The position numbers were made by a program, and so were the translations under genes. The notes beneath the pieces are model-generated. The model ran no database searches, was not told where the DNA came from, and saw only the letters and a program-made list of their open reading frames with translations. Below, piece by piece: positions 1-7,698 of a stretch of 64,000 nucleotides of DNA (the first letter of the stretch is position 1; the number at the start of each line of letters is the position of its first letter). The stretch covers positions 1-64,000 of IMG/VR virus record IMGVR_UViG_3300021599_001395, one strand, 5' to 3'. This DNA comes from a virus.

Positions 1-81
1 TTGGAGGAATTAATCTCACAAGAAGATTTAGACATCGTTTGTAATATAGTAATCAATAATGTTAATCAATTAAAACAATAA
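1..81 (+). CDS. 3' end of a hypothetical protein (partial)
   Basis: An open frame enters from the left edge and stops at TAA 79-81, leaving 26 codons ending in NNVNQLKQ. It sits 2 bp before the next start codon, as in the tight operons that follow. Its start lies outside the window and no function can be assigned. Confidence 0.55.
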   Translation: MEELISQEDLDIVCNIVINNVNQLKQ

Positions 82-83
82 CA

Positions 84-632
84 ATGGGAGCAACAGATTT
101 CAGAACAACAAAAAGAGGTTGGTCAATGTCCGAAGCGTATGACACCGCAGTTGAATATGCGAGAGACGAATATGGAAACGATGGTTACAACGGAACAATA
201 TCCACAACTCGTGGGGTTATTGATAAGACCTCAATGTTTAAGTCATCAAAACTTTCTATTGATGAATTTATTAACAAACATATTGATAGTTGTCAGAAGT
301 GGGGTTCGGCTTGGGGAGTATGTATTGAAGAACCGACACAAAATAAATCTAAGATAAAATCTAAGGTTACAAACATTGTAAGTAAGGGAACGAAGAAATG
401 GGAGTTGGTTTATGATGTGATTGTTCGTGGAGATAGTGTTAAGTCATTCAATAGTAAGAACGATGCGGTTAAACATGGTCGTGATTTGGTTGAGAAGAGT
501 AAAGGAAGAGTATCAATAGAAATGAGGAAGAAACTTGTTAATGGTAACACAAGGGTTGCGGAGATCGAATATAAAACCGATGGAAAAGAAAAAGAGGGTA
601 AGTATGTTTTCTTCGGAATTGCAGCATGTTAA
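84..632 (+). CDS. hypothetical phage protein, 182 aa
   Basis: The start ATG is 2 bp after the preceding stop. The N-terminus (MGATDFRTTKRG, then SEAYDTAVEYARDEYG) is a recurrent opening among uncharacterised phage proteins. The middle is lysine-rich and the C-terminal half looks like a small beta-rich domain. No catalytic motif or membrane segment is visible. It ends 21 bp before the promoter of the ParB-like gene, so it closes its operon. Confidence 0.75.
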   Translation: MGATDFRTTKRGWSMSEAYDTAVEYARDEYGNDGYNGTISTTRGVIDKTSMFKSSKLSIDEFINKHIDSCQKWGSAWGVCIEEPTQNKSKIKSKVTNIVSKGTKKWELVYDVIVRGDSVKSFNSKNDAVKHGRDLVEKSKGRVSIEMRKKLVNGNTRVAEIEYKTDGKEKEGKYVFFGIAAC

Positions 633-652
633 CAAAACTTTAAGAAAATAAA

Positions 653-684
653 TTTGGAAAACTAATATAATAGTTATATCTTTG
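653..684 (+). promoter_or_regulatory. Bacteroidota-type promoter
   Basis: TTTG (653-656) and TATCTTTG (677-684) are separated by 20 bp, matching the Bacteroidota consensus TTTG-N(17-23)-TAnnTTTG. It lies about 50 bp upstream of the ParB-like gene. The same arrangement recurs before many left-arm operons. Confidence 0.8.
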
Positions 685-735
685 TTACTCATTACTAATC
701 TAACTCGGGGACAGGAGTTCTGAACAAATTATCTT

Positions 736-1479
736 ATGAATAAGTTTCATGGAAAAAAAGTAGGAGAAATCTTTGAGACAAAAGATTATTCAATTTTCAA
801 ATTCAGAGAGGACAATCGTCCAATCATTCCAAACCATGTTAAGAAGTTAGCGAAGAGAATGTCTGAACGTGGTTGGTTACCAACATCAGTTGTCACTATT
901 AATGGAAGTGGTGATATTATTGATGGACAAAATCGTGTGACCGCAGCGATGAGTGTTGGTTGTCCGATTCGTTACAAAGTAGTGAAAGGAGCAGGAAGTG
1001 ATGAAATGACGGAAATGAATACACTACAAAAGAATTGGTCTCCGTTTGACCACTTACACAAGTTCGTTGTGAAGGGTAATAAGAATTATGTTGTATTCAA
1101 TAATTTCATTACCGACTATCCAATGTATAAGTACACCGAAGTCGCGATGTTTCTCAACAACTCAATGTCAAGTGTGAAGAGAGATACTTTTGAAAGTGGT
1201 GAATATGTTGTAAAGAACGAGAAGAAAGCTCGTGAGTGGGCTAACAACATTCTTGAACTCAAACCTTACTTTGAGAAGTATTACAACAAGTCAATCTTTG
1301 TGAGGGCGATGGTGAAGATTATGTCAAATAAGAAAGACTTTGTTTTTGAAGAGTTTTTACACAAAGTAAAGTTGAGACCAATGAAGTTAGTTCCGTGTGG
1401 AACGGTGGAACAATATGTGGAAATGATTGAGGGTATCTACAACTACATGAGAAAGGATAAAGTGAATTTAAGGTTTTGA
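736..1479 (+). CDS. ParB/Srx-fold nuclease-like protein
   Basis: A 247-residue protein. Residues 1-90 resemble the ParB N-terminal (ParB/Srx) fold: a segment naming preferred positions (KLAKRMSERGWLPTSVV) followed by the family box IIDGQNRVTAA near residue 80. The C-terminal 150 residues are helical and lack a clear HTH. Phage ParB-like proteins act as nucleases, NTP-dependent clamps or regulators, and which applies here cannot be told. It has its own promoter upstream and a strong terminator downstream, so it is a monocistronic unit. Confidence 0.72.
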   Translation: MNKFHGKKVGEIFETKDYSIFKFREDNRPIIPNHVKKLAKRMSERGWLPTSVVTINGSGDIIDGQNRVTAAMSVGCPIRYKVVKGAGSDEMTEMNTLQKNWSPFDHLHKFVVKGNKNYVVFNNFITDYPMYKYTEVAMFLNNSMSSVKRDTFESGEYVVKNEKKAREWANNILELKPYFEKYYNKSIFVRAMVKIMSNKKDFVFEEFLHKVKLRPMKLVPCGTVEQYVEMIEGIYNYMRKDKVNLRF

Positions 1480-1503
1480 GTTAGATAGTAAGTGTGAACA
1501 AAG

Positions 1504-1530
1504 ACCACTCCGAAAGGGGTGGTTTTTTTT
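1504..1530 (+). terminator. rho-independent terminator
   Basis: ACCACTCC / GGGGTGGT stem with a GAAA loop, followed by eight T residues. It ends the ParB-like transcript. Confidence 0.88.
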
Positions 1531-1574
1531 GTTACGAACTCAGAATCTGCGGTCCTGAAGACGACGGGGAAATT

Positions 1575-1583
1575 TTCTGTGGC
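1575..1583 (+). repeat. single half-site of the TTCTGTGGC element
   Basis: TTCTGTGGC with flanks GAAATT and AGGATC, in the gap between a terminator and a promoter. The same nonamer occurs at 4218, 6557, 7558, 7666 and 13540. No GCCACAGAA partner follows here. Confidence 0.6.
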
Positions 1584-1620
1584 AGGATCAAACTCTTTAA
1601 CAAAACATTATGAAAATAAA

Positions 1621-1653
1621 TTTGGAAATAGAAAGTATTATATTGTATATTTG
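1621..1653 (+). promoter_or_regulatory. Bacteroidota-type promoter
   Basis: TTTG (1621-1624), a 21 bp spacer and TATATTTG (1646-1653). It lies 12 bp before ATG 1666 and inside a longer upstream-extended frame, which argues for the 1666 start and a very short leader. Confidence 0.85.
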
Positions 1654-1665
1654 AAAAAAAACATT

Positions 1666-2076
1666 ATGATTGAAATGATTAAATCGGAATTGAAGTGGAG
1701 AGGAAAAGAAACCTACTCAATAGAAGAAATTATTGAAGTCATTGAGAAGTATAATAAAAAAGAAGAAACTCATAGAGTTGAAAGTTGTGGGTTTGTTGCC
1801 GATATGGAAACCAGACAAATAACTATTGACGATAAAAAACACAACCTACCAAAAAAAGAATTTTTGATTATTCATTACCTTATGGAAAATAAAAACAAGG
1901 TATTGAATAGAGATAAGATACTAAATAAAATTTGGGAAGATGATGTGATTGTAATAAACAGAACTATTGATGTTCACATCAGGAGAATTAGAAATAAATT
2001 TCCAACAATTCCAATTAGAACAATTAAGGGAGTTGGATATACTTGGAGTGATAGAGAGACTTTAACAAATGTTTAA
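1666..2076 (+). CDS. stand-alone OmpR/PhoB-type winged-helix regulator
   Basis: A 136-residue protein. Residues about 42-132 form a response-regulator C-terminal DNA-binding domain: KKHNLPKKEFLIIHYLMENK, then LNRDKILNKIWED, the recognition region RTIDVHIRRIRNKF and the wing TIKGVGYTW. There is no receiver domain; residues 1-40 are a short lysine-rich helical segment. Start 1666 is chosen because the promoter lies immediately upstream; the frame is open further 5' but that part spans a repeat element. It is likely a phage transcription factor acting without phosphorylation. Its targets are unknown, and the repeated intergenic dyads of this arm are one candidate. Confidence 0.82.
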   Translation: MIEMIKSELKWRGKETYSIEEIIEVIEKYNKKEETHRVESCGFVADMETRQITIDDKKHNLPKKEFLIIHYLMENKNKVLNRDKILNKIWEDDVIVINRTIDVHIRRIRNKFPTIPIRTIKGVGYTWSDRETLTNV

Positions 2077-2085
2077 CATAAATTA

Positions 2086-2118
2086 TTTGGAGGTATAATG
2101 TTTTAAGTTGTATATTTG
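2086..2118 (+). promoter_or_regulatory. Bacteroidota-type promoter
   Basis: TTTG (2086-2089), 21 bp, TATATTTG (2111-2118), 14 bp before ATG 2133. It drives the cluster of small genes to about 4.1 kb. Confidence 0.85.
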
Positions 2119-2132
2119 TAAAAATTAAAATT

Positions 2133-2363
2133 ATGGTAACTTTACACGAAGAAAAATTTATGGACTATAAAATCGGTTTAGCCGGTTCGTTCAAACAATC
2201 ACTTTACGAAACCTTTTTCAAAGGAGATACGGAGAACAGAAAGAAGTTAATGTCTGTTTTTCCCGAACTTGAAGTCGCTCAAAGATACGCCTCCGAAAGT
2301 GGTTATTGGAAAGGACTTGTGGAGAGATATAATAAACAATACAACACAAACTATAACCCATAA
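2133..2363 (+). CDS. hypothetical protein, 76 aa
   Basis: Small, mostly helical protein with no recognised motif. The leader AAAATTAAAATT before ATG is the AT-rich type used in this genome. First gene of an operon of nine small genes. Confidence 0.7.
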   Translation: MVTLHEEKFMDYKIGLAGSFKQSLYETFFKGDTENRKKLMSVFPELEVAQRYASESGYWKGLVERYNKQYNTNYNP

Positions 2364-2369
2364 AATAAT

Positions 2370-2528
2370 ATGCCAACAAGAGAACAAACAGACAAAGTTT
2401 TCACTGAATTGATAAGTTTATATGACATCGCCGATGAACTTGAAAACAATGGCGAAGAAGAAAAATCAATCGAAATGAGAATTAAACTCAACATTATCGG
2501 ACAATTTATTCAATCATTAATAAAATAA
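2370..2528 (+). CDS. hypothetical protein, 52 aa
   Basis: Short frame (MPTREQTDKVF to FIQSLIK) beginning 6 bp after the previous stop and ending 1 bp before the next ATG. Residues 12-48 suit an amphipathic helix or coiled coil with an acidic middle (ELENNGEEEK). The tight spacing supports it as real. Confidence 0.65.
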   Translation: MPTREQTDKVFTELISLYDIADELENNGEEEKSIEMRIKLNIIGQFIQSLIK

Positions 2529-2529
2529 A

Positions 2530-2727
2530 ATGAAATCACAACAAGTTTTTATTGTAATGTACAATGACCGATATGGTAACGGAGACCAGAAGAAAATAGA
2601 GGTGGTATTAAAAGATGAAAAAGATTTTAAGAAGTGGTTGAAGAACCATAACTACGATAGGGATGCAGAACCCGAAACAAAAGAAGAATTTGATTTAATT
2701 CCAGTTAACCTTTTAACTTTTGATTAA
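2530..2727 (+). CDS. hypothetical protein, 65 aa
   Basis: Charged alpha/beta mini-protein (FIVMYNDRYG, then a lysine-rich helix DEKDFKKWLKNH). No recognised family. It starts directly after the upstream stop. Confidence 0.68.
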   Translation: MKSQQVFIVMYNDRYGNGDQKKIEVVLKDEKDFKKWLKNHNYDRDAEPETKEEFDLIPVNLLTFD

Positions 2728-2747
2728 CGATTATTATATTATCTTTA
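2719..2747 (+). promoter_or_regulatory. variant Bacteroidota-type promoter
   Basis: TTTG (2719-2722), a 17 bp spacer and TATCTTTA (2740-2747; final G replaced by A), 17 bp before ATG 2765. It is weaker than its neighbours but placed like them. Confidence 0.5.
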
Positions 2748-2764
2748 CAAATAAAAAAAATTGT

Positions 2765-3028
2765 ATGACAACACAACAATTCAACGAGAAGTACAAAGAT
2801 TACTTGGAGGAAGGACACTATGGTTTAGCCATAGGTGCTGGAGAATTTGTAGAATGGTTAGATAAAAAGTTTGAGGACTTTGTTAAGAAACCCGGTTTTA
2901 GATTTACACAGATTAAAGCGAAATTCGGTTATGGTAGATTTTACGCCGAAGGTTTAACAAGTGATGAAGTTCGTGAAGTGGAACAGAGAATTACAGATTT
3001 ACATTCAGGTACAAAATTAGAATTTTAA
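2765..3028 (+). CDS. hypothetical protein, 87 aa
   Basis: Start 2765 (MTTQQFNEKY) is preferred over an in-frame ATG 45 bp upstream because the intervening bases contain a promoter-like sequence. The protein has helices around EKYKDYLEEG and EWLDKKFEDF, an aromatic stretch KFGYGRFYAEG, and ends LEF. No function is recognised. Confidence 0.68.
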   Translation: MTTQQFNEKYKDYLEEGHYGLAIGAGEFVEWLDKKFEDFVKKPGFRFTQIKAKFGYGRFYAEGLTSDEVREVEQRITDLHSGTKLEF

Positions 3029-3030
3029 TT

Positions 3031-3273
3031 ATGGCAAGAGTATCAAAATTAGCACAAAGACAAACCTATTCAAACGGACATCAAATTTGTGTTGGATTGA
3101 CTGGTGATATTGGTTATATATCTATTGAAGATAATAACCTTTATCCCGAAGGTGATAGTCGAGCAGATAGAAGGGATATGAATTTTAATAGGATAATGGT
3201 TCCCGTTATGACAAGGGAAGACCTTAAAGATTTACAGACCGCTATTGGTGAAGTATTAAAAAACTCAAAATAA
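3031..3273 (+). CDS. hypothetical protein, 80 aa
   Basis: Small protein with a beta-type N-terminal half (GHQICVGLTGDIGYISIED) and a C-terminal helix (TREDLKDLQTAIGEVLKN). It overlaps the next start by one base (TAATG), implying coupled translation. Confidence 0.7.
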   Translation: MARVSKLAQRQTYSNGHQICVGLTGDIGYISIEDNNLYPEGDSRADRRDMNFNRIMVPVMTREDLKDLQTAIGEVLKNSK

Positions 3274-3557
3274 TGTCATACACAATAGATAAAATAATTC
3301 CAGTCAAATACGAATGGGATGATAAATGGACGGTAACCGCAGATCTTCGTGGACTTGAAACCTTTGAGAACTGCGAAAGTAATTATGATGTGGTTGAAAG
3401 ATTAAAAGATAATAATGTCCTTTCAAGTAAAACTAGTGAGGATAGTGAATATTGTCAATTCTTTGCATATTTCAGTACAAAGAAAGCGGCAGAGAACTTT
3501 ATCAAAAGATTAGGAACTTATATTGAAAAAAGAAAAAAATTAATATCATCTTTGTAA
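3273..3557 (+). CDS. hypothetical protein, 94 aa
   Basis: Translation is coupled to the preceding gene by TAATG. The sequence alternates short strands and a C-terminal basic helix (KKAAENFIKRLGTYIEKRKK). No family is recognised. Confidence 0.68.
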   Translation: MSYTIDKIIPVKYEWDDKWTVTADLRGLETFENCESNYDVVERLKDNNVLSSKTSEDSEYCQFFAYFSTKKAAENFIKRLGTYIEKRKKLISSL

Positions 3558-3558
3558 T

Positions 3559-3789
3559 ATGGAAATTTTAACATTTAGAGAATGGAGTGAGAACTTTGTA
3601 AAAGTTATCTTTGATTTAGAGGGTGGAGTAGAAATCAAATCATTTAACAAAACAATTCTTAAAGTAAAAACCCCAAAGATTGTTAATGGTTTGTTAGAAG
3701 AACAAAGTAAAATGTTGTTGAAACATTACACCGATAACTTTGATAAAATACAAAGTCAGTATCAAGAATTATTAAACGAAGTTATATGA
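3559..3789 (+). CDS. hypothetical protein, 76 aa
   Basis: Begins 1 bp after the upstream stop and overlaps the next gene by 4 bp (ATGA). N-terminal beta segment followed by two helices. No motif recognised. Confidence 0.66.
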   Translation: MEILTFREWSENFVKVIFDLEGGVEIKSFNKTILKVKTPKIVNGLLEEQSKMLLKHYTDNFDKIQSQYQELLNEVI

Positions 3790-4121
3790 CCGCACACCAC
3801 ATAGCAAAAGTTGTTCAAAGTCAATTCGATAAAGTAGATTTCGACGCCATCATTGATAAGTGGAAACACATTAAAAGAGAGGATTGTGGTAGAGTATCAG
3901 ATGAATGGGTTAATACAAGGATTGATGATAAACAATACTATAAGTGGATGAGGGCGTGTTCCTTATTAGAGGAACATATTAAAAGGAACTTTGAAACCTT
4001 TGAAGAAACTGAATTGGTTTATACTTGGGCGAAAGACCTTTGTATTCAAAAGAACAATGAATTAAATAGGTGGCGTCAGTTTGGTGCGTATCAAACATTT
4101 TCTCAATTTAGAAAGAGATAA
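3786..4121 (+). CDS. hypothetical protein, 111 aa
   Basis: ATGA overlap with the previous gene. Helical and tryptophan-rich (DKWKHIKRED, YYKWMRACSLLEEHIKR, ELNRWRQFGAYQTF). No catalytic motif is visible. Last gene of the operon, followed by a terminator at 4149. Confidence 0.68.
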   Translation: MTAHHIAKVVQSQFDKVDFDAIIDKWKHIKREDCGRVSDEWVNTRIDDKQYYKWMRACSLLEEHIKRNFETFEETELVYTWAKDLCIQKNNELNRWRQFGAYQTFSQFRKR

Positions 4122-4148
4122 TATGAGAAACCTAATCTGTACCTTTTT

Positions 4149-4175
4149 AACCCCGACATAATGTTGGGGTTTTTT
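4149..4175 (+). terminator. rho-independent terminator
   Basis: ACCCCGACAT / ATGTTGGGGT, a near-perfect 10 bp stem with a tiny loop and one G-T pair, followed by six T. Confidence 0.88.
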
Positions 4176-4195
4176 GTTGCTTGAACTTTGCTGGT

Positions 4196-4250
4196 CCTGT
4201 GCGCAACAGGTGAGATATTCTGTGGCAGACTAAACACACTCGCCACAGAA
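4196..4250 (+). repeat. intergenic dyad element, full copy
   Basis: TTCTGTGGC (4218-4226), a 15 nt spacer, and its exact inverse GCCACAGAA (4242-4250). It is preceded by a small stem CCTGT-GCGCA-ACAGG (4196-4210) and by CAGGTGAGATA shared with the copy at 6557. It lies between a terminator and a promoter. Confidence 0.82.
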
Positions 4251-4326
4251 ATTTCAGATGACCGGGGTCAGGACAGTTTCAGGGTAAAACTATTTATATC
4301 TGTTAAGAAAATTTTAACAAAATAAA

Positions 4327-4359
4327 TTTGGAAATACAAAGAAATAAGTTGTATATTTG
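4327..4359 (+). promoter_or_regulatory. Bacteroidota-type promoter
   Basis: TTTG (4327-4330), 21 bp, TATATTTG (4352-4359), 36 bp before ATG 4396. Confidence 0.85.
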
Positions 4360-4395
4360 TAATGTCATTTAATTATTAACTCAAAACTTTTTCAA

Positions 4396-4665
4396 ATGAA
4401 AAGTAAAGTAAAAAAACAAAAACACACCCTACTCAAAGGAGAGGGAGCAAACCAACACACTCTTTACGGAGAGTTTAAGATTGATGAAGAAAAGTCCTTT
4501 GCAACATTGGAAGTAACAAAGGATAGTGTATTAAAACACGAACAACCTGACGGAAGTTTCTCAAACGAACATCAAGCCTTAAAGATTGACAAAGGTAATT
4601 GGGTTATGGGAAAACAAGTTGAGTACAATCCGTTTTCTCGTTCAGTAAGTCAAGTTTGGGACTAA
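4396..4665 (+). CDS. hypothetical phage protein, 89 aa
   Basis: Basic N-terminus (KSKVKKQKHTLLKGEG) then a beta-rich domain with HTLYGEFKIDEE and the ending SRSVSQVWD. The layout resembles small conserved phage proteins of unknown role. First gene of a four-gene operon. Confidence 0.72.
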   Translation: MKSKVKKQKHTLLKGEGANQHTLYGEFKIDEEKSFATLEVTKDSVLKHEQPDGSFSNEHQALKIDKGNWVMGKQVEYNPFSRSVSQVWD

Positions 4666-4691
4666 TTTATTCACACACTAAATCAACTCAA

Positions 4692-5096
4692 ATGGCAAAT
4701 CCGTTAATTCATTCTAAATCCAGTGTTAAACGCTGGGGTGGAAAGGTAGAAGATTATTTACCTATTCACGAACTTATTGATAGTCCAAAAATGACTATGA
4801 ATAATAATAGTGCGAGGTTACTTACTCACAATACCTGGTTCGCATACCACATTGTTCCGAAAATCTTTGGTTACAACATTGTTAATTCTGACGGAAAGTC
4901 CGTTGATGTTGTAGATATTGCGATGTTACATATTGCAGAAGATTTCCGAATGAAGTTTGTACCGACACCACAGGACTATCTTAAACATTTAGAAGTCCAA
5001 CCCTGGATGAATAATGGAGTTAAGCCCGTTGATAATCCCGAAGCGTACGAAATTGTTAAAAACTTAAATCAAAAATTACACGATTATGCAAACTAA
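4692..5096 (+). CDS. DUF6915-like phage protein
   Basis: A 134-residue protein. The opening HSKSSVKRWGGKVEDYLPIH and the following helix with IFG fit a small family (I recall DUF6915) whose members share HAKSSAxxFGG..EDYLPIHEW. Start 4692 matches that opening; an ATG 36 bp upstream overlaps the previous gene and lacks a leader. No enzymatic role is known. Its 3' end overlaps the next gene by 11 bp. Confidence 0.7.
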   Translation: MANPLIHSKSSVKRWGGKVEDYLPIHELIDSPKMTMNNNSARLLTHNTWFAYHIVPKIFGYNIVNSDGKSVDVVDIAMLHIAEDFRMKFVPTPQDYLKHLEVQPWMNNGVKPVDNPEAYEIVKNLNQKLHDYAN

Positions 5097-5766
5097 TGAA
5101 GCAGTAAAACTCTGGAAGGAGTTAGGTATTACACACGCAAATATGGAGTTCAGTTGTGGTGGAGATAGTATGAATGACTACCACTTTACTTTCTACAAGA
5201 AAAACGATAGTAAGAAAAAGAATGTCCCCGAAGAAATTGAGGTTAATAGTCCCGAATTGGAAAGTTACTTTGACAAAGAAGTGTTTGATGAAGTTGAGTT
5301 TTATGTAAACTCTGACGGACACTACATTGGGGAGCACGGAAATGTTTATATTGAATTAGATGATAGTGATGAAGATGAAGAAGAACATACTTTCATTTAT
5401 TCAAAAAGTGCCAAAAGTGAGTGGTCGGAGAGAATTGAAGAAACAATGGAAATCAAATTATCAAAGAAGATGTCTAAATTTGTTTCGGAGTATGTTAGTA
5501 ACATTAACGGAGAAGAAGGGAATTGTACTATCAATTTCAAAAAAGATTTCATAATGTCTGACGAACAAGAAAAGTTGGTGGGAGAATTGGAAGAAATTGT
5601 ATTACAAGAAACCGCAGACTTTGAGCCTTCCTATGATGAAGGGGAGAAAGAAGATTACTATACTTTCACAACAAATGACGGAGATGATAGAGAAGAATTA
5701 ACTATCAAAGATGATAAGTTGTTGGTATCTGTTGGAACTTCGTTTATCATTTACAAAGAAGATTAA
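5086..5766 (+). CDS. acidic hypothetical protein, 226 aa
   Basis: Strongly acidic protein with a run ELDDSDEDEEEHT near residues 90-103 and another acidic stretch near residue 190. Two similar halves, each ending in a beta segment, are suggested by SxELExYFDKEV and EKLVGELEEIVL. No cysteine cluster or membrane segment. Acidic phage proteins of this kind can mimic DNA or bind basic partners, but nothing here shows which. Confidence 0.7.
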   Translation: MQTNEAVKLWKELGITHANMEFSCGGDSMNDYHFTFYKKNDSKKKNVPEEIEVNSPELESYFDKEVFDEVEFYVNSDGHYIGEHGNVYIELDDSDEDEEEHTFIYSKSAKSEWSERIEETMEIKLSKKMSKFVSEYVSNINGEEGNCTINFKKDFIMSDEQEKLVGELEEIVLQETADFEPSYDEGEKEDYYTFTTNDGDDREELTIKDDKLLVSVGTSFIIYKED

Positions 5767-5794
5767 ATTATTAACAAATTAAATTAAATCAGTT

Positions 5795-6466
5795 ATGCAA
5801 ATCGTTATCAATAATTTACAATTTCCGTATGACATTGGTTGTCGTATTTTGAAAGTGAAACACAAAGATTGTCCTTTCAGTCAGTTGGAAGATATTTGGG
5901 AAGATATTACCCCGATTACTTTCAAAGAGATAGCCCAATTAGAGAACTTGGAACAACGCCGTGTGGCTATGTTGAACTATGGGTTAGATAGATTGGTCAA
6001 AGAGATTAAACCCGAATTGATTGATAAGAAAACATTGAAGAAAACAACAACTTGGGTTAGTCAAGACGGACAACTTGTTACCAAAAAATTCAATGACACT
6101 TATGAACTTTACAAAGTTAATGGGGAAGTTTTCGGTAAGGCTCGTAATTCTTGGTCAAAACCTGATGATTGTTACTATGTAAAGTGTAAGGACACAAGTA
6201 CCGACAGAGAGTATTTCATTTGGGTTGATATGAAAAGTGTGGCAAACACAAATGGTCAGGGTTGGAATTGGGATATTAAAAAGGTCAATGCAATTCAGGC
6301 AATTGCTTGGACTATTCAAACGGACATTCCCGAAGGTTGTATTGAGAAGATTGTAAGACAGGGAGATTGTGTGTTGATTAAACCGATAGGGAAGAAAGTA
6401 AAGTCGGAAAGTACAAGACACTTAACGGAAAGTGAGTACAAAAATCTGTTGGTCGCTGAGAGTTAG
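5795..6466 (+). CDS. hypothetical protein, 223 aa
   Basis: Soluble protein with an N-terminal helical part (LENLEQRRVAMLNYGLDRL) and a C-terminal beta-rich half rich in tryptophan (ARNSWSKPDDCYYVKC, NGQGWNWDIKK, AIAWTIQTDIPEGC). No recognised catalytic signature. It closes its operon before the terminator at 6482. Confidence 0.72.
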   Translation: MQIVINNLQFPYDIGCRILKVKHKDCPFSQLEDIWEDITPITFKEIAQLENLEQRRVAMLNYGLDRLVKEIKPELIDKKTLKKTTTWVSQDGQLVTKKFNDTYELYKVNGEVFGKARNSWSKPDDCYYVKCKDTSTDREYFIWVDMKSVANTNGQGWNWDIKKVNAIQAIAWTIQTDIPEGCIEKIVRQGDCVLIKPIGKKVKSESTRHLTESEYKNLLVAES

Positions 6467-6481
6467 TAGTTTTTGACAAAT

Positions 6482-6512
6482 GAAAGGGGGTACAATTAGT
6501 ACCCCTTTTTTT
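6482..6512 (+). terminator. rho-independent terminator
   Basis: AAAGGGGGTAC / GTACCCCTTT stem with an AATTA loop and a seven-T tail. A second small stem TGCAC-TTTTT-GTGCA follows at 6514-6528. Confidence 0.9.
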
Positions 6513-6543
6513 ATGCACTTTTTGTGCACTCGATCTGCATATT

Positions 6544-6589
6544 AACAGGTGAGATTTTCTGTGGCGGATCAACTATACTCGCCACAGAA
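6544..6589 (+). repeat. intergenic dyad element, full copy
   Basis: AACAGGTGAGAT leads into TTCTGTGGC (6557-6565), a 15 nt spacer and GCCACAGAA (6581-6589). Arm sequence, spacer length and position between terminator and promoter match the 4.2 kb copy. Confidence 0.82.
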
Positions 6590-6654
6590 AATTCTTGGTT
6601 CAGATCCTGAAATTTTTAGATATAATATCTTAACTAAACTTTAACGAAAATAAA

Positions 6655-6686
6655 TTTGGAATCAAAATATATAAGTTGTATATTTG
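6655..6686 (+). promoter_or_regulatory. Bacteroidota-type promoter
   Basis: TTTG (6655-6658), 20 bp, TATATTTG (6679-6686), 14 bp before ATG 6701. It lies inside a longer in-frame extension and so supports the 6701 start. Confidence 0.85.
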
Positions 6687-6700
6687 TAAAAATTAAAATT

Positions 6701-7465
6701 ATGATTTACACAACTAAAGCTCAAGCAAAAAAATTAACGGGTATCGGTTACCTGGGGTCGGTTAACTTAACTACCAAACATCAGAAGGCGTACAAGTACA
6801 ATGAACTTACTTATAGTTTATACCTCGCACCCGCAAAGTCAAGTGGTTATGAGGTTTGTCCTATGAGAAGTGAAGAATGTACATTGCTATGTTTGAACGA
6901 ATCGGGAATGAATAAAATGACACAGAAGGTAAAGGGTGATGTTATTAATGAATCTAGAATTAAAAAAACGAAATTATTCTTTGAACACAGGGAATTTTTT
7001 GTTAATTGGATGATAGATGAAATATACACCGCAAAGAAAAAGGCAGATAAACTCGGTCACAAGTTCAGTGTTCGTTTAAACAATACATCAGATATAACCC
7101 CCGAAAGTTTTTATGTGACATATAAAGGAGAAGTGAGAAATGTATTACAGATTTTCCCCGATGTTAAATTTTACGATTACACGAAAGTTCCGAAACGAAT
7201 TGAATTGTTAAAGAAGTACAATAACTACGATTTAACATTTTCATTTAGTGGATATAACTTTCCCGATTGTATTAGTATGTTGAATAATGATGTTAGAGTG
7301 GCGGTCGTATTTAGAAAAGAATTACCCGAAACTTTCTGGGGTCGTAAAGTTATTGACGGGGATGAATACGATATGAGATACTACGATGAAAAAAATGTTA
7401 TTGTAGGTTTGAAATATAAAAGTGTTAGAAACAAGTTAAAGGATGATTACAAGTTCGTTGTTTAG
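6701..7465 (+). CDS. phage protein with CP..EC..LC motif (GP88/DUF7227-like)
   Basis: A 254-residue protein. The segment YSLYLAPAKSSGYEVCPMRS, then EECTLLCLNESG (about residues 37-66), resembles phage families with a cysteine cluster near 'CP..S..C...CL...G' (I recall GP88 or DUF7227). The rest contains LNNTSDITPESF and a beta-rich half with repeated Tyr/Phe. Whether the cysteines bind metal or a cluster cannot be told. It is monocistronic, with its own promoter and terminator. Confidence 0.6.
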   Translation: MIYTTKAQAKKLTGIGYLGSVNLTTKHQKAYKYNELTYSLYLAPAKSSGYEVCPMRSEECTLLCLNESGMNKMTQKVKGDVINESRIKKTKLFFEHREFFVNWMIDEIYTAKKKADKLGHKFSVRLNNTSDITPESFYVTYKGEVRNVLQIFPDVKFYDYTKVPKRIELLKKYNNYDLTFSFSGYNFPDCISMLNNDVRVAVVFRKELPETFWGRKVIDGDEYDMRYYDEKNVIVGLKYKSVRNKLKDDYKFVV

Positions 7466-7485
7466 TAGTTTTTGTTTTGATAGAG

Positions 7486-7513
7486 AACCCACCAGTAAAA
7501 TGGTGGGTTTTTT
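7486..7513 (+). terminator. rho-independent terminator
   Basis: AACCCACCA / TGGTGGGTT stem with a GTAAAA loop and a six-T tail. Confidence 0.9.
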
Positions 7514-7557
7514 ATTGCTGTTACCAGAGCAGATCGCAGCGCAAAGCACAGTGGAAT

Positions 7558-7566
7558 TTCTGTGGC
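7558..7566 (+). repeat. single half-site of the TTCTGTGGC element
   Basis: TTCTGTGGC followed by AGAATAG. No inverse partner at the usual 15 nt spacing. Confidence 0.6.
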
Positions 7567-7665
7567 AGAATAGTTTTATTGATTATCAATGAGTTATGAA
7601 AATAGCAAAAGTTGCAAAAGTTGCAGCAACACCAGAGCAAGTTGCCAGATTCAGAGCTATGGATT

Positions 7666-7698
7666 TTCTGTGGCAGACATTTGTATTACGCCACAGAA
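7666..7698 (+). repeat. intergenic dyad element, full copy
   Basis: TTCTGTGGC (7666-7674), a 15 nt spacer and GCCACAGAA (7690-7698). Third full copy with identical arms and spacer length; the spacer sequence itself differs. Confidence 0.82.

Noticed and set aside
1519-1665. N-terminal extension of the winged-helix gene
   Set aside because: The extra 49 codons cover a terminator tail, a dyad half-site and the promoter; the start at 1666 is better.
4123-4161. 12-codon frame MRNLICTFLTPT before the terminator
   Set aside because: Too short, and its end lies in the terminator stem.
6656-6700. 15-codon extension of the 6701 gene
   Set aside because: It is made of the promoter itself (TTTG and TATATTTG).
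7600-7660. CRISPR-like short repeats
   Set aside because: Only one tandem GCAAAAGTT repeat and two distant nonamers; no regular repeat-spacer pattern here or elsewhere in the window.
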